NCBI GenBank assembly: GCA_900772575.1
Contig: CAAHEN010000248.1
Span: 6,071 to 70,070 of the forward strand
Direction of reading: 5' to 3'
DNA: 64,000 nucleotides
Origin: Bacteroidaceae bacterium
Lineage (GTDB): Bacteria > Bacteroidota > Bacteroidia > Bacteroidales > Bacteroidaceae
Both the position numbers and the translations under genes were made by a program. Positions 36,686-47,215 of the stretch are shown piece by piece. The first letter of the stretch is position 1. Each line of letters begins with the position of its first letter. The notes under the pieces were generated by a model, which saw nothing but the letters and a program-made list of their open reading frames with translations, was not told the DNA's origin and did not search any database.

Positions 36686-39277
36686 ATGAACTTTGACAAC
36701 TTTACGATTAAAGCACAGCAGGCTGTTGACCGCGCCACGCAGAACGGCCAGCAAGCAGTGAGTGCAGTTCACCTGCTTGCCGGAGTTCTCAGTGTCGGCG
36801 AGAATGTGACGCAGTTCATCTTTGGCAAGACGGGCGTCAACGAGCGCACGTTGCAAGCTGCGGTAGATGCTGCACTGAAGGGATTGCCGAAGGTGAGCGG
36901 CGGCGGACAGCCCTATTTGGACAACGATGCCAACGAGGTCCTACAGAAAGCCCAATCCATCGCACAGAAGGGTGGCGATAGTTTCGTCGGCTTGGAGCCA
37001 CTGCTACAGGCATTACTTGACGTCAAGAGCACTGCCTCCCAGATGCTCAAAGACGCCGGACTGACGAGCGAAAGTCTTGCAACAGCCATTAAGGAGCTTC
37101 GAGGTGGCCAGAAAGCCACATCCGCATCAAGCGAAGACACCTACCAAGCATTGTCGAAATATGCACGCAACTTGGTGGCCGAAGCGCGTGAGGGCAAACT
37201 AGATCCAGTCATCGGCCGTGACGAAGAGATCCGAAGGGTCTTACAGATTCTGTCACGTCGAACAAAGAATAATCCTATTCTTATCGGTGAGCCGGGTACA
37301 GGTAAGACTGCCATTGTCGAAGGTTTGGCTCAACGTATCGTACGTGGCGATGTGCCGGAAAATTTGAAAAACAAACAGCTCTACTCTCTGGATATGGGCG
37401 CACTGGTTGCCGGTGCAAAATATAAAGGTGAGTTTGAGGAACGTCTGAAGAGCGTCATCAACGAGGTGACCAATGCGGATGGTGAGATCATTCTCTTCAT
37501 CGATGAAATTCACACCTTGGTAGGCGCAGGCAAGGGCGATGGCGCCATGGACGCCGCCAATATCCTGAAACCGGCTTTGGCACGTGGTGAGCTGAGAAGC
37601 ATCGGTGCGACCACACTTGAAGAATATCAGAAATACTTCGAAAAGGACAAGGCACTCGAACGCCGTTTCCAGACTGTGATGGTGGATGAACCTTCACCGG
37701 AAGATGCCATCTCGATTCTTCGTGGCCTGAAAGAACGCTACGAGAACCACCACAAGGTGCGTATTCAGGATGATGCCATTATTGCGGCAGTCAATCTCTC
37801 CCACCGCTATATCACAGATCGCTTCCTTCCGGACAAAGCCATCGACCTCATGGATGAGGCCGCAGCCAAGCTGCGTATGGAGCGTGACTCACAGCCTGAG
37901 GAGCTCGACGAAATCAGCCGTCGCCTGCGCCAGTTAGAAATCGAGCGGGAGGCCATCAAGCGTGAGGGTGATGAAGCCAAGCTGGCTCAGCTCAACAAGG
38001 AAATCTCTGAACTTGAAGAGAAGGAGCGTGACCTGCGCGCCAAGTGGGAGGGCGAGAAAGAGGTGCTCTCCAAGATACAGCAGGACAAGCAACAGATCGA
38101 GCAACTCAAATTTGAGGCAGACCGCGCAGAACGCGAAGGCGATTATGGCCGCGTAGCTGAGATACGCTACGGCAAGCTGCGCCAAATTGAGGCTGACATC
38201 AAGCAGCAACAAGAACAGCTGCGCCAGCGCCAAGGGGCTGAGGCCATGGTCAAGGAAGAAGTGACGCCCGACGACATCGCAGACGTCGTCAGCCGCTGGA
38301 CAGGCATCCCTGTCAGCCGTATGCTCCAAAGCGAGCGCGACAAACTGGTTCACCTCGAAGAAGAACTACACAAACGTGTGGTAGGCCAAGATGAGGCTAT
38401 CCAGGCCGTAGCTGATGCCGTTCGCCGTTCACGTGCTGGACTGCAAGATCCGAAACGTCCAATTGGTTCGTTCATTTTCCTAGGTACGACGGGCGTCGGC
38501 AAGACGGAGCTGGCAAAGGCACTTGCCGAATATCTCTTCAACGATGAGAACATGATGACGCGAATCGATATGAGCGAATATCAAGAGAAGTTCAGCGTGT
38601 CGCGTCTCGTCGGTGCGCCTCCGGGCTACGTCGGTTATGACGAGGGTGGCCAATTGACCGAGGCCGTTCGCCGCAAGCCATACAGTGTTGTACTCTTCGA
38701 CGAGATCGAAAAGGCACACCCGGATGTATTCAACATCCTGCTCCAAGTGCTTGACGACGGTCGGCTGACGGACAACAAAGGCCGTACAGTCAACTTCAAG
38801 AATACCATCATCATCATGACATCAAACCTCGGCTCGGCATACATCCAGAGCAAGTTTGACGAGATGAAACGCAAAGATGAACGGGAGCGGGAGCGCCTGA
38901 TTGATGAGACGAAACAAGGGGTACTCGACATGCTGAAGAAGACCATTCGTCCTGAGTTCCTGAACCGTGTCGATGACATCATTATGTTCGAGCCGCTCAA
39001 TGAAGACGAGATTCGGCAGATTGTTCACTTGCAAATAGACTCTATCGTCCGCCGACTTGCTGCCCAAGAAGTCACGCTCCACGTTGCAGATGATGCTGTT
39101 TCTGTGATAGCCCGTGCAGGCTTTGACCCTGAATTTGGTGCCCGTCCTGTCAAGCGTGCGTTGCAGCACTTGTTGCTCAACGACTTGAGCAAGGCTCTAC
39201 TGGCTGGCACTGTTGATAAGACCCGCCCGATTGAGGTTCATGCCAATGGCAATGCACTTAGCTTCGCAAACGCCTGA
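36686..39277 (+). CDS. clpB: ATP-dependent chaperone ClpB
   Basis: Disaggregase that pulls polypeptides out of aggregates with DnaK. The 863 residues show an N-terminal Clp repeat domain (about 1-145), a first ATPase module with GEPGTGKT near 201, a coiled-coil middle domain at about 400-530 rich in Glu, Lys and Gln, and a second module with [10 protein letters not shown] near 600. The middle domain separates ClpB from ClpC and ClpA. I do not see a clear heat-shock operator upstream. It is flanked by terminators. Confidence 0.97.
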   Translation: MNFDNFTIKAQQAVDRATQNGQQAVSAVHLLAGVLSVGENVTQFIFGKTGVNERTLQAAVDAALKGLPKVSGGGQPYLDNDANEVLQKAQSIAQKGGDSFVGLEPLLQALLDVKSTASQMLKDAGLTSESLATAIKELRGGQKATSASSEDTYQALSKYARNLVAEAREGKLDPVIGRDEEIRRVLQILSRRTKNNPILIGEPGTGKTAIVEGLAQRIVRGDVPENLKNKQLYSLDMGALVAGAKYKGEFEERLKSVINEVTNADGEIILFIDEIHTLVGAGKGDGAMDAANILKPALARGELRSIGATTLEEYQKYFEKDKALERRFQTVMVDEPSPEDAISILRGLKERYENHHKVRIQDDAIIAAVNLSHRYITDRFLPDKAIDLMDEAAAKLRMERDSQPEELDEISRRLRQLEIEREAIKREGDEAKLAQLNKEISELEEKERDLRAKWEGEKEVLSKIQQDKQQIEQLKFEADRAEREGDYGRVAEIRYGKLRQIEADIKQQQEQLRQRQGAEAMVKEEVTPDDIADVVSRWTGIPVSRMLQSERDKLVHLEEELHKRVVGQDEAIQAVADAVRRSRAGLQDPKRPIGSFIFLGTTGVGKTELAKALAEYLFNDENMMTRIDMSEYQEKFSVSRLVGAPPGYVGYDEGGQLTEAVRRKPYSVVLFDEIEKAHPDVFNILLQVLDDGRLTDNKGRTVNFKNTIIIMTSNLGSAYIQSKFDEMKRKDERERERLIDETKQGVLDMLKKTIRPEFLNRVDDIIMFEPLNEDEIRQIVHLQIDSIVRRLAAQEVTLHVADDAVSVIARAGFDPEFGARPVKRALQHLLLNDLSKALLAGTVDKTRPIEVHANGNALSFANA

Positions 39278-39308
39278 CCAAACAGCAATAGAAACTTATG
39301 ATTTGTAA

Positions 39309-39356
39309 GAAGGGGTTGTGCCGTGAGCAAAATCACGGCGCAGCCCCTTCTTCTTG
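39309..39356 (+). terminator. Intrinsic terminator of clpB
   Basis: GAAGGGG and GCCGTGA pair with TCACGGC and CCCCTTC in an almost continuous stem, followed by TTCTTG. It lies 32 bases after the stop. Confidence 0.85.
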
Positions 39357-39463
39357 TAAACTGGATCATACGAAACATGCTAGTAATCAATCCGTCTACA
39401 ATCTTTTGAACTCAAGCTCTCTCTTGTTTCTTACGCGCCATTACCAACAGCAAGTTCATGGCA

Positions 39464-39991
39464 TTAGATAATGCCCTCATGGATCATCTCCACCGTAGTC
39501 CGCCGTGGCTTCTCCTTGACCATTATTTTCAACGGTTGGCCAATGGCCTTGGCCTTCACTTCGAATGTCTCTGTGCCATTGAAGTAGTCGCGCAAAGCAT
39601 CACCTGACGATTTGCGAAAGACGAACCTCACCTCGATTTCCGCAGGTTTGATTGTGGCCACTCCAAGCTTCCTCGTGGTCAGCACAGCCTGTGACCAAAC
39701 AAGTGTGTAATAGAGTTTGCCATCACGAACGACACGCCCCAATGTACCATTGCGCCTGATCGGAAGCTCTCGTAACTGGGCATTCTTAGTTTGTGCTGCC
39801 TTCAAGGTCTTGGCACTATGAATAGGTGATGAGGCATAAATGGTATAGGTGACCAGTGTACTGTCGCCGAGAATGACCTCCTCGGAACTGGCCGTTATGA
39901 CTGCGAAGCATGTCACTGCGGGCTTGTCATTTGCCATAAGTGCACAGGAAAAGCCGCAATACAGGCAGACGATTGATAGTATTCGGTTCAT
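39464..39991 (-). CDS. Short BatD-like exported protein
   Basis: A 175-residue protein with a signal peptide (MNRILSIVCLYCGFSCALMA) and one beta-sandwich-like domain. The order VILGDSTLVTYTIYA, then KLYYTLVWSQAV, then GVATIKPAEIEV resembles one repeat of BatD, the large exported protein of the aerotolerance operon, which normally has several repeats and membrane segments. No batA, batB, batC or batE lies nearby. ATG 39991 is used because it opens the signal peptide; the longer frame to 40180 runs into nadE. It follows nadE by 85 bases on the same strand. The assignment rests on weak similarity. Confidence 0.55.
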   Translation of the reverse strand: MNRILSIVCLYCGFSCALMANDKPAVTCFAVITASSEEVILGDSTLVTYTIYASSPIHSAKTLKAAQTKNAQLRELPIRRNGTLGRVVRDGKLYYTLVWSQAVLTTRKLGVATIKPAEIEVRFVFRKSSGDALRDYFNGTETFEVKAKAIGQPLKIMVKEKPRRTTVEMIHEGII

Positions 39992-40076
39992 GATACTGTT
40001 TTGACCGTTATGCATATATATTGGAGAACGAGAACAGGCATATCCCCTTCTCTTTGGCACGAGGCCACGAAGACGG

Positions 40077-42032
40077 TTAAAGCTGAGCGCATTCATCCAG
40101 CCAGGCCTTGGAGGTGGCATCGCTCGGCATACGCCAATCACCACGCGGGCTGAGCGAGCAACTACCCACCTTGGGCCCATCGGGCAAACAGCTGCGCTTG
40201 AACTGCTGACTGAAGAAGCGACGGAAGAACGTGGTCAGCCAGTGCTTGACGGTCTGTTCATCATAGTTTTCTACGCGCTTGTCAGTGCCCGAGAATGCAT
40301 GACATGCCAACTGATAGATTTTAGACGGCCGGAAGCCATGCCTCAGCACACAATAGAGGAAGAAATCATGCAACTCATAGGGCCCGACAAGATCCTCGGT
40401 CTTTTGGACGATATTTCCCTCAGAGTCAGCGGGTATCAGCTCTGGGCTAATTGGCGTGTCCACGATGTCGAGTAAGGTTCTACGGCAAAATTCATCCACA
40501 ACATTGTTTGCTACCCACACCACAAGATGGCGGACGAGTGTTTTGGGCACAGAAGCATTGACGCCATACATGCTCATATGATCTCCATTATAAGTGGCCC
40601 ACCCCAATGCCAGTTCACTCAAATCACCCGTACCGACGACGAAGCCTCCCATCTGGTTAGCAGCGTCCATGAGGATCTGCGTTCTCTCTCGGGCCTGTCC
40701 GTTTTCATAGGTGACGTCATGCGTCGCGATATCGTGTCCGAGATCCCTGAAATGTGCCTTACAGGCCTCACATATATTAATTTCACGGATAGTGACGCCT
40801 AGTCCCTTCATCAAATCGATGGCATTGGTATAAGTGCGGCCTGTCGTGCCAAATCCAGGCATGGTGATGCCGACAATCCCGCGACGATCAAGCCCCAAGC
40901 GATCGAAAGCATGAACACAGACAAGCAATGCCAGTGTAGAGTCCAGTCCACCGCTGATACCAACGATGACGGTTTTGGCCCCTGTGTGATGAACACGCTG
41001 GGCCAATCCCTCGGACTGTATGCAGAGAATCTCCTCACAGCGCAGATTGAGCTCAGGCCCATCGGGTACAAACGGCAATGGGTCGACGATACGTGTCAAT
41101 TGAAGTTCCTTCTGCGACATCTGCGGTTCACTGAGTTCTATCTCCCGGTATGGAGACTCCTTCAACAGCAGTGCACAGCCTGTGGCAAATGACGTATTGA
41201 CGCGTCGCTCGGTACGTAGCCGCTCCACGTCAACCTCGCTGACAATGATCTGCTCATCCATCAAGAACCTCTGTCCCTCTTCTAGAATGCTGCCGTTTTC
41301 AGCAATACAGGCACGTCCTCCGAACACAATATCCTGTGTGCTCTCTCCCCAACCACAAGCACTATAGACATAGCCTGCGATGCAACGTGCACTTTGCACT
41401 TCTATGAGGGACTGAAGGTATTTTGCCTTGCCCACCAGCTCATTGCTGGCACTAAGATTGAAGATGATCTCAGCACCGGCAAGGGATAGTCCAGCACTGG
41501 GAGGTGTCACAGCCCAGAGATCCTCACAGACCTCAATACCGAAGTGCATGTCGGCATATACAAAGATGAGACGAGAGGACAGTGGCACGTTCTGTCCGCA
41601 AAACCGCAATGTGGCATCAGGCGACAGCGCTGTTCCGGGTGTAAACCAACGTTTCTCGTAGAATTCCTTGTAGTTGGGCAGAAAGGTCTTTGGCACCAAG
41701 CCATGGATTTTGCCGCGTTGCAGAACAGCGGCACAATTGAATAGCATTCCCTGGTAAGCAATGGGCACCCCTACAATTGTCACGATGTCCAGATTGCGAC
41801 TGAACTCCATAAGACGTAGCAAAGAGGCTTCAGCCTCCTCCAGAACGAGCTGTTGCTGGAAGAGGTCTTGGCAAGTGTAGCCAGTGATGCTTAGCTCTGG
41901 GAAGCAGACGATCTCAGCACCCAGTCCCTGCGCCTTGGCCATCAGTGCTTCGACTTGCTCTGTGTTATGGTGGCAGTCGGCTACACTGACCTTGGGCACA
42001 GCAGCCGCAACCTTTATAAAACCATTTTTCAT
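40077..42032 (-). CDS. nadE: Glutamine-dependent NAD synthetase
   Basis: Amidates nicotinate adenine dinucleotide to NAD, taking ammonia from glutamine. The 651 residues comprise an N-terminal nitrilase-like glutaminase (about 1-290, with FPELSITGYTCQDLF, LPNYKEFYEKRWF and the catalytic-Cys region GIEVCEDLW) and a C-terminal synthetase with the pyrophosphate loop SGGLDSTLAL near residue 360. The E-K-C triad contexts are all present. It is followed by the BatD-like gene. pncC at 22597 and nadE both act in pyridine nucleotide metabolism but are far apart. Confidence 0.96.
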   Translation of the reverse strand: MKNGFIKVAAAVPKVSVADCHHNTEQVEALMAKAQGLGAEIVCFPELSITGYTCQDLFQQQLVLEEAEASLLRLMEFSRNLDIVTIVGVPIAYQGMLFNCAAVLQRGKIHGLVPKTFLPNYKEFYEKRWFTPGTALSPDATLRFCGQNVPLSSRLIFVYADMHFGIEVCEDLWAVTPPSAGLSLAGAEIIFNLSASNELVGKAKYLQSLIEVQSARCIAGYVYSACGWGESTQDIVFGGRACIAENGSILEEGQRFLMDEQIIVSEVDVERLRTERRVNTSFATGCALLLKESPYREIELSEPQMSQKELQLTRIVDPLPFVPDGPELNLRCEEILCIQSEGLAQRVHHTGAKTVIVGISGGLDSTLALLVCVHAFDRLGLDRRGIVGITMPGFGTTGRTYTNAIDLMKGLGVTIREINICEACKAHFRDLGHDIATHDVTYENGQARERTQILMDAANQMGGFVVGTGDLSELALGWATYNGDHMSMYGVNASVPKTLVRHLVVWVANNVVDEFCRRTLLDIVDTPISPELIPADSEGNIVQKTEDLVGPYELHDFFLYCVLRHGFRPSKIYQLACHAFSGTDKRVENYDEQTVKHWLTTFFRRFFSQQFKRSCLPDGPKVGSCSLSPRGDWRMPSDATSKAWLDECAQL

Positions 42033-42159
42033 TGTAAGCTATACTTTAGTGAACACCTCCATGCTGCACCGCCTAAAGATGTATCGGCACATCAAATGAA
42101 GAGGTCATAAAATGCAACAGCAGTCCTGCCTAGCCTAGTAAGGCATGGAAGAACAGATA

Positions 42160-42205
42160 TGAAAGTAAGATGCGTGGAGACGTATATCAACGCCAACCAC
42201 GCATC
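42160..42205 (-). terminator. Terminator of aspS
   Basis: On the minus strand, GATGCGTGG and CCACGCATC form a perfect 9-base stem with a 19-base loop, followed by TTACTTTC. It begins 12 bases after the aspS stop. Confidence 0.65.
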
Positions 42206-42216
42206 TCAATATATTG

Positions 42217-43989
42217 TCATTTGCTCGTCTGCTGTGGCCGCAAATCGAGGCAAAGTTCATCGAGCTGCTTCTGATCTACGCGTGAAGGCGCGTCAAGCAT
42301 GACGTCACGGCCAGAGTTGTTCTTCGGGAAAGCGATGCAGTCGCGTATACTATCGAGTCCCGCAAACAAGGAGACCCAACGATCAAGGCCATAAGCTAAA
42401 CCGCCATGAGGGGGTGCCCCATATTTGAAGGCATTCATCAGGAAGCCGAACTGCTCCTGAGCACGCTCTGGTGTAAAGCCCAACACCTTGAATATCTTTG
42501 CCTGCAAAACGGCATCATGGATACGAATGCTCCCGCCACCGACCTCAACGCCATTGCATACCATGTCGTAGGCATCAGCCAATACAGAAGCAGGATCAGT
42601 GTCAAGTTTGGGTATATCACAGGGCTTTGGCGACGTAAACGGATGGTGCATGGCCATAAGGCGGCCCTCTTCTTCACTCCACTCAAACATTGGGAAGTCA
42701 ACGACCCAAAGCAAGGCAAACTTGTTCTTATCGCGCAATCCGAGGCGTGTGCCCATTTCCAAGCGCAACTCACAAAGTTGCTTACGTGCCTTCATCGCGT
42801 CAGGGCCAGAAATAATGAGAATAAGGTCACCCGGCTTGGCCGACATCTTTTCTTTCAGTGCATCCAGCACCTCAGGAGTATAGAATTTATCCACAGAGCT
42901 CTTGAGCGTACCGTCCTCTTGGACACGGGCGTAAACTAACCCCTTGGCACCAATCTGTGGCGACTTCACGAAATCTGTCAGTTGATCAAGTTGCTTACGC
43001 GTATAATGCGCACATCCCTCAGCACAGATGCCGCCAATATATACCGCATCGTTGAAGACAGGGAACGTCCCCGTGCCTTTAAGGATTTCCATCAACTCGA
43101 CAAATTCCATGCCGAAGCGCATGTCCGGCTTGTCAGACCCGAAACGTTTCATCGCTTCACTCCAAGGCAGACGCAAGAAAGGCTGTTCGCCCAGATCATA
43201 GCCACGCACCTCCTTGAACAAATGCTTCGCCATCTCCTCAAACAGGCAAATGATATCATCCTGCTCCACGAATGACATTTCGCAATCGATCTGTGTGAAC
43301 TCCGGTTGTCTGTCGGCACGCAAATCTTCATCACGGAAGCACTTGACAATCTGGAAATAGCGATCCATACCAGCCACCATAAGCAGTTGCTTCAACGTCT
43401 GTGGACTTTGCGGCAAGGCATAGAACTGTCCGGGATTCATGCGAGACGGCACAATGAAGTCACGGGCCCCCTCTGGCGTTGAGCCCACAAGCACCGGCGT
43501 TTCGATCTCCAAGAAACCCTTGGCATCAAGAAAATGACGAACGGCCAAGCAGAACTTGTGCCGCAACTCAAGATTGGCCCTCACATTCTGCCGCCGCAAA
43601 TCAAGGTAGCGGTATTTCATGCGCAGATCATCGCCACCGTCTGTATTCTCCTCTATCGTAAATGGGGGCACGTCTGAGACATTCAGCACGGTCAACTCTG
43701 AAACTATGATCTCTATATCACCCGTAGACAGTTTGTCGTTCTTTGCATACCGTTCATTGACTATGCCCTTTACCTGAATAACGTATTCGCGGCCGAGCTT
43801 GTTGGCTTCGTCGCACAGATCAGCATCGGCCTGCTCATTGAAAACAAGTTGCGTAATGCCATAACGATCACGCAGGTCTACAAACGTCATTCCACCCATT
43901 TTGCGACTGCGCTGCACCCAACCGGCGAGCGTCACCCGCTCACCGGCGTTTGCCAAACGCAGCTCGCCACATGTCTTTGTCCTATACAT
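42217..43989 (-). CDS. aspS: Aspartyl-tRNA synthetase
   Basis: Charges tRNA-Asp with aspartate. The 590-residue bacterial-type class II enzyme has an N-terminal OB anticodon-binding fold, the loop [25 protein letters not shown], motif 2 [18 protein letters not shown], a bacterial GAD insertion in the middle, and motif 3 [10 protein letters not shown]. It follows nrnA by 78 bases; a weak minus-strand TAAATTCG at 44056-44063 could be its own promoter. A terminator follows. Confidence 0.97.
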   Translation of the reverse strand: MYRTKTCGELRLANAGERVTLAGWVQRSRKMGGMTFVDLRDRYGITQLVFNEQADADLCDEANKLGREYVIQVKGIVNERYAKNDKLSTGDIEIIVSELTVLNVSDVPPFTIEENTDGGDDLRMKYRYLDLRRQNVRANLELRHKFCLAVRHFLDAKGFLEIETPVLVGSTPEGARDFIVPSRMNPGQFYALPQSPQTLKQLLMVAGMDRYFQIVKCFRDEDLRADRQPEFTQIDCEMSFVEQDDIICLFEEMAKHLFKEVRGYDLGEQPFLRLPWSEAMKRFGSDKPDMRFGMEFVELMEILKGTGTFPVFNDAVYIGGICAEGCAHYTRKQLDQLTDFVKSPQIGAKGLVYARVQEDGTLKSSVDKFYTPEVLDALKEKMSAKPGDLILIISGPDAMKARKQLCELRLEMGTRLGLRDKNKFALLWVVDFPMFEWSEEEGRLMAMHHPFTSPKPCDIPKLDTDPASVLADAYDMVCNGVEVGGGSIRIHDAVLQAKIFKVLGFTPERAQEQFGFLMNAFKYGAPPHGGLAYGLDRWVSLFAGLDSIRDCIAFPKNNSGRDVMLDAPSRVDQKQLDELCLDLRPQQTSK

Positions 43990-44067
43990 CTTTGATGTTT
44001 ATATTGATGGTAGTTATTTATCTATTGCCGAATAGGCCTCTGCCCTAACAAGGTGCGAATTTAATAT

Positions 44068-45162
44068 TTATCTTTGGGATGATGAAAGCGGCTTTTGTTT
44101 TTTATCATATTGGCGCTTGTCCAATCGGTCACGGAAGGCGGCAATCGCAGCCTCTGCTGTTTGAACCGCCGCTTCAAGAGGAAATGGCAATTCACCGCCA
44201 GACGCGTTGAGATGTCCACCACCATTGAAAAACCGCTCAGCCATTTCATTGCAGGGAAAATCATCTACAGAGCGCAGCGACACCCGCACGACATCCAACT
44301 CCGTATCTTCGCGCAACGAGATGCTTAGGCGCATGCCTTTCACCTGCAACGGCATATTCACCAAACCTTCTGAATCTCCACGTATATAATTAAAGCGTTT
44401 CATCTCTTCACGGGTAACCGTGAAGATGCTGGCATGGTGATTCTCGTAGAAGCGGAGCTTCTCATTGAGGACATAGCCGATGAAGCGAAGCCTATGCTCC
44501 GAATAGTTGTTGTAGACATTGCGATATATCTTATCCTTGTCTATGCCCTTCTGTAGAAGCAGGGCTATTATATAGAATATCTCAGGATTGGCCGAGTTGT
44601 AAGTAAAAGCTCCTGTATCCGTCATCATGCCCGTATAGATGCAGGTTGCTGCTGCCGGTGTCAGGTTATCATACCCTCCGAGCTGAAGAACGAGTCGGAA
44701 CACGAGTTCACACGTTGAGCTTGCTTGAGGATTGGAAATGATCAGTCTGGCCGCGCGCACATCTGGATCCAGATGGTGATCGATCATGATACGATCCGCT
44801 TTCGCCTTGCCAATAACATCCCCCATTGCTTTCACACGAGAGAGGGTTCCGAAGTCCAGCAGAAATATCAGATCTGCGGCATTTATCAATTCGGCAGCAG
44901 CGGTCTCATGGCCGTCATAGAAAGAGATGTTAGAGCTTCCCGGTAGCCAACGCAGAAAATCCGGATAAGGATTCGGCATAATGACATTCACACGTTTACC
45001 CAGCCCACGCAAATAGCTCGCCAGACTTAGGGTCGACCCGACAGCGTCACCATCGGGTCCCCGATGAGCACACAAAACGATACGCGAAGCCGATCTTATC
45101 GTTTTCATAAGCTCAAAAATCTCAGATTCTGAAAGTAAGGGAGTCAGTTCCATCGGTTGCAT
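44068..45162 (-). CDS. DHH-family phosphoesterase, NrnA-like (nanoRNase / pAp phosphatase)
   Basis: Predicted to degrade very short RNAs and possibly 3'-phosphoadenosine 5'-phosphate or cyclic dinucleotide products. The 364 residues show the DHH motifs HRGPDGDAVGST near residue 35, LLDFGTLSR, and MIDHHLDP near 130, then a DHHA1 domain ending with FFNGGGHLNASGG. The last 20 residues are a basic extension. It follows rpe by 10 bases. The NrnA assignment is by family; c-di-AMP-specific GdpP-type proteins have membrane and PAS parts that are missing here. Confidence 0.87.
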   Translation of the reverse strand: MQPMELTPLLSESEIFELMKTIRSASRIVLCAHRGPDGDAVGSTLSLASYLRGLGKRVNVIMPNPYPDFLRWLPGSSNISFYDGHETAAAELINAADLIFLLDFGTLSRVKAMGDVIGKAKADRIMIDHHLDPDVRAARLIISNPQASSTCELVFRLVLQLGGYDNLTPAAATCIYTGMMTDTGAFTYNSANPEIFYIIALLLQKGIDKDKIYRNVYNNYSEHRLRFIGYVLNEKLRFYENHHASIFTVTREEMKRFNYIRGDSEGLVNMPLQVKGMRLSISLREDTELDVVRVSLRSVDDFPCNEMAERFFNGGGHLNASGGELPFPLEAAVQTAEAAIAAFRDRLDKRQYDKKQKPLSSSQR

Positions 45163-45172
45163 AGAGTTTTAA

Positions 45173-45823
45173 TCATTTCAATGCCTTGAGCGCCAAAATC
45201 TCTGCGGCAGGATCCGCAGCCCCAAAAACAGAGCTGCCAGCCACAAGCACATCTGCACCGGCTTTCACCAAACGCAATCCCGTCTCACGATTCACCCCGC
45301 CATCGATTTCTATAAGTGCCTTCGAACCGCGTCGGTCAATAAGTTCTCGCAACCGTGCGGTCTTTTCTACACTGTGCTCAATGAAACGCTGGCCACCGAA
45401 GCCTGGATTGACCGACATCAGCATGACCAGATCCAAGTCATCCAATATATCCTCCAAGAGTATGACTGGCGTATGCGGATTTAGCGTCACTCCCGCCATC
45501 ATACCGGCAGATTTTATCTGCTGGATTACACGATGCAAGTGAACACATGCTTCGTAATGAACGTTCATGATTTTTGTCCCTAGGGACTTTATCTGATCTA
45601 CAAATTTCTCTGGACGCTCTATCATCAAATGCACATCCAGCGGCTTCTTGGCAACTTTCGCTATCGCCTCAATCACGGGGAAGCCAAATGAAATATTGGG
45701 CACAAAGACGCCATCCATCACATCCAAGTGGTACCAGTCTGCCGCGCTGCCGTTGAGCAACTCAACATCACGATTCAATTGGCCGAAGTCGGCAGATAAC
45801 AAAGAGGGAGATATCAGTGGCAT
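45173..45823 (-). CDS. rpe: Ribulose-phosphate 3-epimerase
   Basis: Interconverts ribulose 5-phosphate and xylulose 5-phosphate. The 216-residue TIM barrel has PSLLSADFG at the start, HLDVMDGVFVPN with metal ligands, DVHLMIERPE, MSVNPGFGGQ and EIDGGVN. ATG 45823 is chosen because it opens the conserved N-terminus; an upstream frame start adds 13 residues and would overlap the gap to the permease gene. It lies between the permease and nrnA genes, all in one direction. Confidence 0.96.
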   Translation of the reverse strand: MPLISPSLLSADFGQLNRDVELLNGSAADWYHLDVMDGVFVPNISFGFPVIEAIAKVAKKPLDVHLMIERPEKFVDQIKSLGTKIMNVHYEACVHLHRVIQQIKSAGMMAGVTLNPHTPVILLEDILDDLDLVMLMSVNPGFGGQRFIEHSVEKTARLRELIDRRGSKALIEIDGGVNRETGLRLVKAGADVLVAGSSVFGAADPAAEILALKALK

Positions 45824-45858
45824 TCTATTGATTTTATATTTGTGGCTATTGCAATGTG

Positions 45859-47157
45859 TCATTCAAACCGAATGGATTTTGCCGGGCGTATGCGTGAAAT
45901 GACGAGGCTCGGTATAAGCAAGGCTAAGACACAAAGCAGCAACGTGCCGATGTTGAGTCCCGCTATCCACCACAGGTCGATGTGTACCGGAGCCTCCGCG
46001 ACATGGTATGTGGCAGGGTTGAGCTTTATGACTCCCCATGTTTTTTGAACCACGACTAGCCCTAGTCCGAGGACATTACCCCAGAACAGGCCACGGACGA
46101 CAATGAGGGAGGCATAGATAATGAAGGTCTGCCTGATGCGCGAGTTTGTAGCCCCCAACGCCTTAAGGACTCCGATGGTCTGCGTACGCTCCAAAATGAG
46201 AATCAGCAACCCGCTTATCATCGTAAAGCCTGCAACGACCCCCATCAAGCCAAGGATAATCCAGACATTCATATCTAGCAATGAGACCCATTGGATAACC
46301 GATGACGTACGTGGATTTTTCTTCATAGACAATGTATTATAGATCCCGCCATATGGGTCTTTACAGTGCTTCAGCCTGTCAACGAGTTGTTGCTGAGTCG
46401 GGTCATAATAGTCGTATGTGACATTTTTCTGCATAGGGTCATTGTCCTCACATGCATAGTTAAAATCTTTCACGTAGACTTCTAAATCCGAGGACTGCTC
46501 CTCAGTCCAACCATTGAGTTTGTTGACCGTCGCGCGGTCTGTCCAGACGAAATAATCATCAAACTGTTCGAAGTTTGTCTCATAGATGCCCGTCACCACA
46601 AACCGTCGCATACGAATGTCATCCGAGAAGAAGTAGGCATAGACCTTGCTGCCTATGTCTATGCCCAAATCACTCGCCTGTTTCTTAGATATCAGAATTT
46701 CATTGCGTTCTCCAGACAAGTCGGGGAAGCGACCTCGCGTGATTTGTGATTTAATAAAGGTCAGGTCATAGTCTTTCCCCACTCCTTTCAGCACAATATT
46801 CTGGAATGCGTTATCCGTCTTTAGAATACCCATCTTCAGGGAAACGCGTTGCACACGCTGGACATTCCCAACTTGTCTCAGTTGCCGGATCAAAGAAGAA
46901 GGTGTATAAATGGGATAGCTTTCGGGCGAGGCAAAGGAACGGACATCCAGAACCTCCACGTGCGCTGTAAAACCAGACAGCTTCGAACGCAGCTCATTCT
47001 GGAATCCCTTGACTACACAGATTGAAATTATCATCACAGCCAAGCCCACCGCGACACCAGCCGCAGCTATATATATGGCCAATTTGCTGGCTCGGCGCTT
47101 CCGGTCACGCCCAGCACTACGGTAGAAGCGGCTGGCTAGAAAGAATGGTAATGACAT
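45859..47157 (-). CDS. FtsX-type ABC permease, LolC/LolE-like
   Basis: Membrane subunit of an ABC exporter that probably releases outer-membrane lipoproteins from the inner membrane to the LolA carrier. The 432 residues have the LolC/E plan: one membrane segment after a basic start (KLAIYIAAAGVAVGLAVMI), a large periplasmic domain of about 230 residues, then three C-terminal membrane segments. The cytoplasmic coupling region reads ERTQTIGVLKALGATNSRIR. ATG 47157 (MSLPFFLASRF) fits the family start. Its ATPase, LolD, is not in the window, so a single homomeric permease acting with a distant ATPase is likely. Confidence 0.85.
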   Translation of the reverse strand: MSLPFFLASRFYRSAGRDRKRRASKLAIYIAAAGVAVGLAVMIISICVVKGFQNELRSKLSGFTAHVEVLDVRSFASPESYPIYTPSSLIRQLRQVGNVQRVQRVSLKMGILKTDNAFQNIVLKGVGKDYDLTFIKSQITRGRFPDLSGERNEILISKKQASDLGIDIGSKVYAYFFSDDIRMRRFVVTGIYETNFEQFDDYFVWTDRATVNKLNGWTEEQSSDLEVYVKDFNYACEDNDPMQKNVTYDYYDPTQQQLVDRLKHCKDPYGGIYNTLSMKKNPRTSSVIQWVSLLDMNVWIILGLMGVVAGFTMISGLLILILERTQTIGVLKALGATNSRIRQTFIIYASLIVVRGLFWGNVLGLGLVVVQKTWGVIKLNPATYHVAEAPVHIDLWWIAGLNIGTLLLCVLALLIPSLVISRIRPAKSIRFE

Positions 47158-47215
47158 GCTCAAACAATCTATATTACAAGTGAACACAGCCTTTCGGCTA
47201 TATTTATGTTTCCAG

